A stretch of 64,000 nucleotides of DNA from Antedon mediterranea (Eukaryota; Echinodermata; Crinoidea; Comatulida; Antedonidae): assembly GCF_964355755.1 (NCBI RefSeq), contig NC_092678.1:16524922-16588921 (forward strand), given 5' to 3'. Of the stretch, positions 34,601-44,150 are shown in pieces. The notes below the pieces were generated by a model. The model saw nothing but the letters and a program-made list of their open reading frames with translations. It had not been told where the DNA came from and ran no database searches. Both the position numbers and the translations under genes were made by a program. Position 1 is the stretch's first letter, and the number at the start of each line of letters is the position of its first letter.

Positions 34601-37600
34601 CCATGTCGACACACGACACATGAATTCGTAGCTTGTTTCTTTTGGCCAAATTCATTTTACGTACGTCAGTAGGACAGACAAATGTGATCCATTGTTCGCA
34701 GTAAGCTTATGTTGGATTTATTTAAATTTTTGTTCTTGTTTATGTTTTTAAGAACTCAGAACTTCACTGATGAAATATGATATACAAATATATTTTCAAC
34801 AATTTTAATTAAAAATCTCAATGGTATAGTTAATACAAAACGCATAAAAAATCCGGATCACGCACATGTGACGTATGCGCGAATTTCACCCATTAAGCGA
34901 CTACGAAGTGTTCCTTTTTAGTTAATTACCTCCATATTCTCAGCTGTAAGGGTGACTTTCAAGCCTTTTCCTGACCCAGTAGTGTTCACCAAGAAATCTG
35001 TCTTCACTTCATCTCCAATTCCGTAGTAGGTTGTTGAATCTTCTACGGTTGCTCCCGCATCCACGATGATGATGGGAGCTGAAAGTATAAGTTCAGCAAT
35101 AAACAATTAGATAATAACAATAAAAATAAGAACAATTATTATACAAATAATTAATGTTTATTCCTTGAAAAACTGACTACACTATTTAACGAGGCATAAT
35201 TGACCAATAACAATTTCAAGAATACATTCAGGTGCATTATAAATGTATCTTTGCGATGGTCTGCTATCAGATTATTTACATTCAATTTGTAATCAATTAC
35301 ATGTTATATCGTTTTTTAATAGTTAAATGTGTCATCAAAAGGATATTGATAATTTTTTTTGCATAATTAGTTCGTTGTGTCCAACCTAATAGTTTGTTGG
35401 CAATACTATTTGAATAAGTTTAAAAGTTTAATTCAGAATCATAATATTTTAAAAACAATTATTCATTATTAATTTAAAGCTTGGTTCCCATTAGAAAATA
35501 CATCCTCGCGTTGTCTTTGATTTTTGGCAGAATCCATTACTACAGAACGGGGAAGATACGGTAAAGTTATTCACAATCGCCTCTATTTTGGGTTTATCAT
35601 TGAAGCAAAACGAAACAATCTGCGCGCAATGCATGCTGGTATTTAAAGCTAGCCGCTTAAATTATTGTAATCCACTTCTTTTTCAGTTTTTACCCGTTTA
35701 AAAACAACAAAAAGCACGCAATATAGGCCCATTTAGGGTTCATTAAAAAAAATGTAGTCTATACACAATATGTAGGGAATATATCTTATTTCTATCAGGT
35801 CATAGTTTAATATGTTACTCTCCAATTCTCCACTATGCATTTGAATAACAACACAAAAATATTTCGTCGATTTTAAATAATTTCGAGAACTGAGTGAACA
35901 TCGCGTCCAATTTCGTCCTAAAGAGTGTTTTTACTAGCACATTTGACTTAATTGTAAATGTAGGTACTTAACAAAGGTAAATAAAAAATGGGCTTTTTGA
36001 CCACAAATTTACTTTACTATTAACAGGCCTATACTGAAATAGAAATATAAAAGCAACGATAATGGAACGTGTGCCATTTGCATCTTTAACTAAAAATTTG
36101 AGTTAGCAATTTAATTTAAATATTTGAATATTAAAATAGAATATTTACTTTTTAAAATATATAATCCTCTTGGATTATTAAGTCGACTATCGCTACTTTC
36201 CTTTGATGATACTCTAGTTGTTATATCAACTCGATATATACCATCCGGTGTGTCTGTCCAGTACAGATAGTTTCCATAAATATCAATCCCCCACGGGTAA
36301 TCCAGCCCAGCAATAATCGTTCTTCTGTTAGTTCCGTTAAGGTTAGCTCCCTCAATTAACTTACTGCTCGAGACAATCCAATACATCTTTCCATCTTGAG
36401 AATAGTGACAAAAAAATGAGAAAGAGAGACGTATACGATTGAATACTGTACTTGAATAAGCGTATAAAGTTTTAACAAAACGATTTCAACAAGCAAGTGA
36501 CCTTTTAGTAGGCGCGCAAAAATGGATTATCGTGCATTTAGTTCAAATGAAGAAAAGTTCTCAAGAAAATAAATCACAATGTAAAACGAAAAAAAAAATA
36601 ATTAAGAAAAGTGTACTCAACTGTAAGCATAACTTTGATTATGGTGTCTGAGCAACATACTTTGTGCTTAACAAGTAAAAATATCAGTATGCGATGTTCA
36701 TTCGTTTCTGAACGTGCGCAGGGTTGTATTTTTACTCAAAAGCCGCGTGGCGCGTCGTTTGAACGCAAAGTCGCTAATGTCAGGAAGTAAAGTAAGACGC
36801 AGACTCTACTACATGCAGTACATTTAATGTCAAAGTGATAACCCCACGTATATTTGACATGGTTTTGTGGTATCATGCACGAGCATTACATTGCTGAGCC
36901 AGTCACGGATGCGCACACAATGCTTACATATAGAGAGCGTGCACATTGTTAGCCTAATGTTGTCAGTACATGCATTATATCTACTACCGGTATATCTTTT
37001 CTATCTTGAAAATAGTATATCAACACAGTAAGGAAGAGAGAATGAATTCAATATATTGATAATAATATAGTTTGATCATATGCTTGCTTATCCTTATTAT
37101 ATTTTAAGTTTTAACAAGTCAAATTATGTTAAAACGGTTTAGTGTGTACCAATAGCTTCACGATATAAAGAATATATGTTGTAACATCCATAGCACTTAT
37201 CAACCACCGTGCCTAATCGTTATGTGGATAACTTTAGACATAGGCCACGATATGTAATCGATCGTTGTTATTTTTGTCATTATAAGCTCTACAGGCTCAA
37301 AAGTTGGTAACATTTTATTTTCTAGCCTACAAAGTTACTCGTGTTGCAGGTATAAATAAGCAACGTGGCCAGAAATGATCATGTGATTTATAGTAAGCGA
37401 CTTTATGTACAGGCATCAATAATTATAATTATAAATAGTTAGTAATAGTCTACATAATACGGTAGTACTAGTCTACATAATACGGTAGTACTAGTCTACA
37501 TAATACGGTAGTACTAGTCTACATAATACGGTAGTACTAGTCTACATAATACGGTAGTACTAGTCTACATAATACGGTAGTACTAGTCTACATAATACGG

Positions 37601-40600
37601 TAGTACTAGTCTACATAATACGGTAGTACTAGTCTACATAATACGGTAGTACTAGTCTACATAATACGGTAGTACTAGTCTACATAATACGGTAGTACTA
37701 GTCTACATAATACGGTAGTACTAGTCTACATAATACGGTAGTACTAGTCTACATAATACGGTAGTACTAGTCTACATAATACGGTAGTACTAGTCTACAT
37801 AATACGGTAGTACTAGTCTACATAATACGGTAGTACTAGTCTACATAATACGGTAGTACTAGTCTACATAACACGGTAGTACTAGTCTACATAATACGGT
37901 AGTACTAGTCTACATAATACGGTAGTACTAGTCTACATAATACGGTAGTACTAGTCTACATAATACGGTAGTACTAGTCTACATAATACGGTAGTACTAG
38001 TCTACATAATACGGTAGTACTAGTCTACATAATACGGTAGTACTAGTCTACATAATACGGTAGTACTAGTCTACATAATACGGTAGTACTAGTCTACATA
38101 ATACGGTAGTACTAGTCTACATAATACGGTAGTACTAGTCTACATAATACGGTAGTACTAGTCTACATAATACGGTAGTACTATTATATAACTTACTTGC
38201 ATTTAACATGGTCATACAGTAACTTACCGGGAACTGCTAAAACAAGTCCTTTTGCCCTTGGTACGTTTCTAACTAAGACGGTTCTTGTACTCAAGTCAAT
38301 TAACTTCGCTCGCTCTATCCTTTCGTTTCCTCTATCAGTCCAGTACAGGTATCTAAGCATAAGTATAATCTATGTTACTACATTCTGTTACAAGTAGTTT
38401 ACGTCCTTTCCACAGATAAAAAAATATATTGAAACTTCCGAAGTTACTGAAGCTGATAAGTTATTAATGATTTACGAACAATGTAAAAAGAAATAAATCG
38501 TTATTACTTCCTTTATTGAGTGGTATTAATGCATTATTATTATTACGTTTTTGCTTACTAATCAAAAGGAAGAACCAACAGAATGGAAATGTGAAGTTCA
38601 TAGTTGATCTCCCTCCAACGTGAAAAGAGGTTTACTGTCTATAGAAGGTGACATTACCCGTTAGATATATCAAACGTAACTAAAAAGAATTGAATATAAC
38701 TTTAATACGGCCAGTCTTTTACTAATATTAGTAACTAATTTAGTAAAAGTTGTTCAATACAGTGTAGCAGTGTATCACATGTGACACATGTATAAGCCTA
38801 ACATAACTTTAACCATAACATAGTACAGGCGCCATGTGAAACATGTGGCAAGGTATTTACAGAATTGGCCTATACTGGACAGATTGTACGATACGGTGCA
38901 GAGAATCGGGTGTGAATGAAAAGTATAGAAGCTTCTTAAGTTGAGATGTTATTAATGAAATTCATTTCGTTGAATGTTTTAAACGTAAAGGCAATTCTTT
39001 TTTTAAACATTCTTATTATTAAATTTGAACGAACTTAAATGTATGGTTTAGATGCATTAATAATATACAGAATACAAGTTCACCCGAGAGGTGATCACAT
39101 AGTTCATTTCCTTTGGATGAGTGGAAAAAAAATAAGTAGATGTACGTTAAGAGAGAGTGACATACCCGTTAGCTGTATCTATCTCAATTGCATGTGGTTT
39201 TTCTAATCCTGTGTCAAACAGAATTGTTCTGTTTGTTCCATCCAGATTGATTACTTCAATTCGGTGTTTTTCTTTTTCTGTCCAATAAAGTTTTTTTCCA
39301 GCTCCATCAACGACTAAATCACGCACATCTTAAGTAATGATGACAATTAAACAATTACTGCAATCCCAACCTATGAAATTTACTTTAAAGACTCTAAAGA
39401 CTAAAACTGTGTTAACACATTTCAAATGATGCTCAACCCTCGACAAGGGTTATGTATTATATTTTACGAAACTTTAGCACGAGGACGAAAACGTTTAATT
39501 TAACGGATGACGTCAACAGTCTAGTTATTTGCATAACAGTGTAGTTCATGATTCAGCAGTTGCGATACCCTTTGGTTAACGTTTTTCACGTCGCTATTAT
39601 TCAGAAATAAGGTTCACGACGCAACTAACTATAGTTGTTCGTAATGCTTGCCCACGTAGAAAGAAAAAAGTATGTTATATATATATATAATTTAAGGCGT
39701 ATCCTAAAAATGCAAGGTAGTGTAATAATTGAACCGTACGATAATTTCTTTTATGAAAAGTTGTACATTTTATGATGGGAACATTATATAAGTTATGCGT
39801 TCGGAGGCCTAAAACAGATTCAATTTCTTTTAATGAAGTTCAACATCGTAAATGTCGGCACTTTTTTAGATTATAAATTTCAAGATTCTGCAGATTTAGG
39901 TACAAACACGTTTTAGTGAGATTCCTTAGATATTAGTTAGTGACATTGCAAGAGATAGCTTGGGTTTTACAAGAACATTGATCTTATTGCAGAGAAATAG
40001 TCATTAGATTTCGTGGCAATTTATTTACACAATAATTAGATAATGTCTTTATGTTTACAGAGCATGATATATTGATTGTATTCCATGTTGTTTTTAACAG
40101 TTACTTTTACTGTTTAGTTGAATTTTTTTGTAAAATTATGTTTATGATATTCATAATAATCTTATACGTTTATTTCTGTTATACGTTTTATTATTTAATT
40201 ATGTTCGGTGTTTTGATTCATAGTGTTTATTGATTCTATTTTACCCTTTATTATCCTAAGTGTTTTGTTTAGTTCTTCTATGCAGTGGAAATGAAAAAAG
40301 AAAAAATTTTGTTTGCGAAAGCGGTATATAAAAGATTGGCCTATATAAATTACAAATATGCTGTAAAATGGTTTAACTTCTCCTACTCTTTTGGACTAGG
40401 GGCTATCTTTCCTAACCTCACATCTGTCATCAACGCTTACTGAAATCTTTCGATTCAGGAATCCTAAATCCGACCTCGTTATCTACAATTTCTGAAAAAA
40501 TCAGAGGAATTGATAAATGGTGCTTATACTTACACCTTATGCAAAAAGAGGTAAAACGTAAATTCTTAACGACATTATTTTAGTTTAGTATCCTCAAACG

Positions 40601-41096
40601 TTTAATTATGATTATTAAACAACAACGTTTAGTTCAACAACACTTGGTTCAACCTTGAAAAGAGTTGGTCTATTTAGGCGATGTAAATCTAACGAAATTA
40701 TAAACTTTCAAAAAAATAAACATTAATAAAAAAATAAATTTCCTTTGCATACAATTTGATTTAAAAGTTAGCGAAACAAATGCTACAAAATATCATGATG
40801 CTTATTTTTCCTAATAAAACATTTAAAAATGAATAGAATATTACTAAAATTTGATCCCAAAGATACAAACACTTCATGTTGGTTGGTGACAAGTGAAAAC
40901 CGTTCAATTGTGTTGGTGTCGCCATCAGACCAATACAGTGTTAATCTGCTAATGTCATAATCAACAGCATAGGGTTCAGTTAATACGACATTCTGAATAA
41001 CTGATGCTAAAGTCAAATTTGCGTTGTCACTGGAACTAAGGTTTGTCATATATATTCCAGGAGGATCCTCTTTGTTGACTACAAACATAACATCAC
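25582..41096 (-). CDS. Copy B of YWTD-propeller/C-type-lectin mosaic gene (17 exons to stop)
   Basis: Exons in transcript order: 40,845-41,096; 39,166-39,328; 38,228-38,352; 36,149-36,394; 34,930-35,078; 34,258-34,326; 33,784-33,898; 33,558-33,605; 32,657-33,338; 31,659-31,848; 30,760-30,964; 30,103-30,314; 29,703-29,925; 29,102-29,290; 26,656-26,808; 25,999-26,202; 25,582-25,640. All borders are AG/GT and every phase agrees, for 3,284 nt or about 1,093 residues. Domains by residue: YWTD propeller 1-262, beta-rich repeats 263-748, C-type lectin 749-893, six-Cys module 894-956, tail 957-1,093. No transmembrane segment or GPI-like tail, so probably secreted. Nothing upstream supplies a start codon or signal peptide: homology to copy A ends at 43,243 inside a transposon. 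The gene may therefore be a recently orphaned body whose frame is still open. Confidence 0.82.
25999..26202 (-). CDS. Copy B, Asp-box exon
   Basis: 204 nt encoding ALPMNLHNVIGSDQLTGLIY, SYMRSKDHGATWVFISKGAW and a tail ending SENDWL. S-K-D-H-G-A-T-W fits the Asp-box consensus, a beta-hairpin motif of sialidase and Vps10 propellers. Together with LIYGIHMD this suggests a beta-rich C-terminal module, family unassigned. Confidence 0.72.
26656..26808 (-). CDS. Copy B, tail exon with Cys pair
   Basis: 153 nt encoding DYYDRGFVITKKLDDPDNDV, FACNPSVGRLSDKLVPSCYV and GRWKG. Splice sites and phase are conserved with copy A. Confidence 0.72.
27016..27570. mobile_element. Composite inverted-repeat element with tRNA-like core
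   Basis: Arms at 27,056-27,132 and 27,455-27,530 are inverted copies (GAGGAAATCTGTGAGAATGA and complement). The word AAACAAATCAGGCAAAGAAC appears at 27,023 and 27,290, and inverted near 27,550. An (AT)n palindrome lies at 27,133-27,182. The core at 27,384-27,452 resembles a tRNA. A solo arm occurs at 51,518-51,590. Present only in copy B, so inserted after duplication. It looks like a SINE-derived foldback. Confidence 0.6.
27384..27452 (+). other. tRNA-like sequence (SINE core, not a functional tRNA)
   Basis: A 7-bp acceptor stem (GCCCCAG/TTGGGGC), perfect T arm (CCGAG TTCGAGT CTCGG) and 5-bp anticodon stem with loop ATATAAA (anticodon ATA) are present. Only 14 nt separate acceptor and anticodon stems, so the D arm is too short. 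Confidence 0.6.
27571..28951 (-). mobile_element. 5'-truncated CR1/L2-group LINE with reverse transcriptase (copy B only)
   Basis: An uninterrupted 374-codon ORF (27,827-28,951) holds the catalytic palm: LIDLCKAFDTVDHDIL (motif A), GVPQGSILGPLLFLCFINDM (motif B), LLLYADDSAIVF (catalytic YADD) and a C-terminus with W-N-A-L-P-x-x-L. The endonuclease and fingers are missing because the element is truncated near 28,951. A 3' UTR runs to 27,571 and ends in a (GAATT)n tail (AATTC on the element strand). It lies between the Cys-rich and tail exons of copy B and is absent from copy A, so it inserted after the duplication. The intact ORF suggests it is young. Confidence 0.88.
29102..29290 (-). CDS. 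Copy B, six-cysteine module
   Basis: A 189-nt exon: linker ESAVLRYAKEAVMRYSKW, then CHYDGGSSQCDGCVAGAHKC and ENGKHTVCVSDASKCP. All six cysteines match copy A. It has a single acceptor (TTCTTCAG) where copy A has two. Confidence 0.78.
29703..30314 (-). CDS. Copy B, C-type lectin-like domain (two exons)
   Basis: Exons 30,103-30,314 and 29,703-29,925 encode a C-type lectin-like fold with YWIGLKD, TEDCGAAAFVDVYD and WDIMDCTAILPAICEY. As in copy A, the EPN/QPD and WND calcium/sugar motifs are absent (NRP and WDI). The donor (TACG/GTACTC) is in phase with the Cys-rich exon. Confidence 0.85.
30760..35078 (-). CDS. Copy B, beta-rich repeat region, seven exons
   Basis: Same seven exons as copy A with identical lengths (149, 69, 115, 48, 682, 190, 205 nt). 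The 682-nt exon differs from A at only about six residues. The 149-, 69- and 115-nt exons and their introns are practically identical to A, which suggests recent conversion. The intron before the 205-nt exon carries a local duplication (31,030-31,400 against 31,401-31,660) that includes a false copy of the 190-nt exon's donor. Confidence 0.75.
31030..31400. repeat. Local duplication in copy B intron
   Basis: Parts of 31,230-31,400 repeat in 31,500-31,660 (GAAGGTACTACACTG, CACCTAACATACTTAAAAGT, TTGATTGTAGAATAACTTAC). The extra copy stops after the first 13 or so bases of the 190-nt exon. Copy A has one version. Confidence 0.75.
36149..41096 (-). CDS. Copy B, YWTD propeller exons
   Basis: Four exons, about 262 residues. 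Signatures are LYWSDGDTNTIERF, LYWTEKEKHRIEVINLDGTN, YLYWTDRG and YLYWTDT. The blade motif in the fourth exon that reads YWSDW in copy A is YWIVS here, losing the Asp that stabilises the blade. Compared with copy A, the second and fourth exons carry many replacements while the exons downstream are almost identical. Confidence 0.85.
37446..38182. repeat. 23-bp minisatellite, about 32 copies (copy B)
   Basis: Same unit, orientation and intron position as the array at 9,722-10,367, with about four more units. I saw one variant unit (TAACACGG near 37,870), at a different place from the copy A variant. Confidence 0.97.
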
Positions 41097-41814
41097 CTGT
41101 ATTATTAAAATATTAAAAAAAAAACGTTTACTTGAATAATAACACCTAAATAAACAATAAGTATAACAAAATTAAACATTAACACACTAATTATTATTCT
41201 ATTAAACATTAATTATTGGGATAAAGTTTTTTGCTGATTCACAAATAAATGCACGAAAAAATCAAATACAATACTTATGCACAAAAACAAAAGCGATTTT
41301 GCAAAGTTCCAGAGGACTAAATCTGCTTTAAGAGGCGACTTCCATGTCCTAAAGTAATATTTGAATGTTTCTGTCGTTCTCTTAGTTATTTTGCGACACA
41401 TTTAGTCTATATTATGTATTACCATCTGTTTAAAAAAAGTCTTTCAATATCAATTCCTTTAAATTTAAGTTTTAAAAATGTATCTATTCGTATTTTTTTA
41501 TATCGAGTGTTATATTGTAAAGAGTTTAACAAAGTTAAGTATTATAGATGTTTATATTTTAAAGGCCTCTGGATACTAGTTGGCCTGAGGATTCAGCTAG
41601 AAGGGTTACGCTCTCTAAATAAAGTGGAAATAAGTTAATAAAAAGACAACATCAAAGCCGATCTCTACGAAATTATTAAAAGCATTAACAGGTTTCTTAC
41701 AAGCATTGTTCAGTACCACTATCGCAATATTAAAACTGTAGTTACGCCTTACGCGTCTTTCACACCTAAAAATCACCTCTTAACTTTTCATCTTCACGAC
41801 GCGCAAGGCGTGTC

Positions 41815-43243
41815 AGCGTGGTTTCCATTAAATCGCTACACTGTCGCTACGACAAGCGCTACGTCGTAACGCTGTTCCTGACGCAATCGCAATCATCGCA
41901 GTCAAATCGGCAAAGTTCAACCAGGTTCAACCTTGCAGATTTGTTGGGGATGAATCGTAACTATTATCCAATCACACGCTGAATATCAGTCGACGTCACT
42001 CGTGGCGGGAATCTGCTCGCTTGTGTTCATTATGATCCACAAACATCGCAATGATGATAGCAGCGACAAACAATTTTGACGTGCCTTTTCTTAATAAAGT
42101 AAGGGAATTTCGTTGTCTCTACGACAAAAGTAATACGAAAATAAATACGAATGAAAAGCAATGCCTGGAGTGAGGTGGCGGTCAAACTCGGTTGTACTGT
42201 TGAAAAATGCATTCAACGGTACCATAGTGTGTCCGGACCACATTTTCCAGGTAGGCCTAGAACACTTCTCTAGTTAAGGCCTACGATATATTCTCCATCT
42301 AGACGAAAGTATCTCGTAGGCATTTTCAATCGTGCGTCTGGCCCTTGAAAGTCTGTAATTGTAAAATATTCTGTACTTCGGTCAATCCTTTGCATTGGTA
42401 TGGCTTCATCATCTATTTCTTCAATTGGAAGATTTCGTCGCATACTAAGAAAGTTTATACTCACTCACTTCTTCTATATAGGGCACTGGCACTCCAATCC
42501 CGGGAACAGAACCGCATCGTTGTCCCTTCTGTATCCCCCGATGTTAACATAGGTGAATGTGTATTTAGCATCACAGATACCCATGATTACAATACTGTGG
42601 AAGTTATTGTAGAAGTTCTGATTAGAACACCCATTACTGGGGCATTCTATGCACGCATGTTTGCCATCCGCAGCTCCTAAAACATGCGGAAAATTCCATC
42701 GGTCAAAAATGTGGTCAGAAATGGTCTGTTAGTCTTCTTTAGTTGATGGCATCCGCATGTAAACAGGCATTAATACACTCCAAATAGCTGAGCATGTTTC
42801 TATTACCACGTGCTTATAGTGAATCTTCTAATTTTGAAATTGAACGCCTGCGAACTCTGAGAATCACCTGTTGCCAGATATATAATAGTTACAGTAAGGC
42901 CACAACTAAATTCACACATTTCATTAAGAAGAGAAACATCGAAATGATAATTTAAAAAGATATTATTACAAGTTGAATAAATTAATCAACAAGATTTAAA
43001 TGTTTGATATTTCATTGACCTATTAATATTGAATTCATGCCAGAAAGGAATATAGAGAAAAGACTACGACAGACTGATGCAGAACAAGGAGACCAGACAC
43101 TAGTACCTTTATAGTCCTCAATGTCCTTTCATGCATCGTGTATGCCATTTCTGCATTAACAGCATCATCTTCGATAGGATTGGATTATAAAAATTAATTG
43201 ATTTCCGCTTAAAATGATACAATCCTCAGATTCTGGTAACGTC
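41815..43243 (-). mobile_element. Left part of Harbinger-like element (copy B), truncated
   Basis: It starts with the same inverted-repeat end (AGCGTGGTTTCCATTAAATC) as 13,988 in copy A, then follows copy A up to 43,243 (15,395 in A), where homology stops abruptly. The right end is missing. Confidence 0.75.
42280..42890 (-). pseudogene. HARBI1-like DDE transposase remnant (copy B)
   Basis: Minus-strand reading gives FDRWNFPHVLGAADGKHACI, FHSIVIMGICDAKYTFTYVN and RLKMPTRYF-frame residues that, shifted by one, give the R-A-R-R-x-I-E-N-A box. It keeps about 20 bp (near 42,710) deleted in copy A. Stops and frameshifts present. Confidence 0.82.
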
Positions 43244-43345
43244 ATGAGGTAATTTCCCGATTGATCGTAATCAAAACGGTACTGGGTTTGGTCTACTAGC
43301 GTTCCTGCTCCCAACCAGTACATCCATTCATAGAAGCCTTAATGA
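43222..43345 (-). other. Lectin-like coding remnant at the copy B breakpoint
   Basis: Minus-strand frame GFYEWMYWLGAGTLVDQTQY continuing to FDYDQSGNYLMTLPESEDC. W-x-Y-W-L-G-A-G-T and S-E-D-C vaguely recall a C-type lectin domain, but the frame crosses the breakpoint, so part of the match is chance. Confidence 0.25.
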
Positions 43346-44150
43346 AGTAAGCCTACCTGGTGGTGGCCATAGAACGGTCCCGAGATAACGACTAGGCCTA
43401 TACTTCGGCTTTAGTCGATAGAAGATTGAATAAAATTGTTAGAGATAGAGTATACCATGTTATGATTATGTGTAGATATGTGATTTGTTCTTTTTATTCC
43501 AATGATGTTATGTATTTAATAAATTTGTTATATCAATTAATTAAATTATCGTAGATTGCATATTATGCGATGAATATTATTTAATAAATTTTTGATATAT
43601 TATTATTATTATTATATTAATAAAAAAGATATTTGTTAGTATAAATTAAAAAATATAGATATAAGGAAGAAAAGCAAAGAGATTATGGAGCGGCTGTACC
43701 AGAATATACAACACTAAGTATTGTAAAGTTAATATATTAAAAATTTAGGCGATCTTGTCAAAGGTCAAGCGCCTTCAGCCTGCCACGTTTCGATATTCAA
43801 TATTGAACTTGACCTGACGTGGTTCCACAATATCTTTATATGAATATGGTAGAGTGGATAGAAACAAAAATTAATTTAAATTTAAAAAGTTTACCTTAAT
43901 AACTGGTTTTGAACTGCATCGGTTGATGTTTTATCGTTTATTATGTTCGATAAAGTGCGTATGCGTATAGAATGAAATGCTCGCGTTATGATGTACGCGT
44001 GTAATGCTGTTTATATCGTATAATAGATAAAGGATGAAAATATAGAAGGTATGATGGTAGAAAAATAAAAAAGCAGTTTAGGATGTAGAAATAGGAAAAG
44101 TGTGTTACTGCAAAAGTGTAGATTTTGAATGCGAGAAATGACTAGAAAGT
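43346..44150. other. AT-rich spacer between copy B and third copy
   Basis: No gene or clear repeat seen; a poly-ATT stretch lies near 43,600. Confidence 0.4.

Noticed and set aside
42345-42680. 111-codon plus-strand ORF
   Set aside because: It is the antisense shadow of the HARBI1-like transposase remnant; the same holds for 14,574-14,852.
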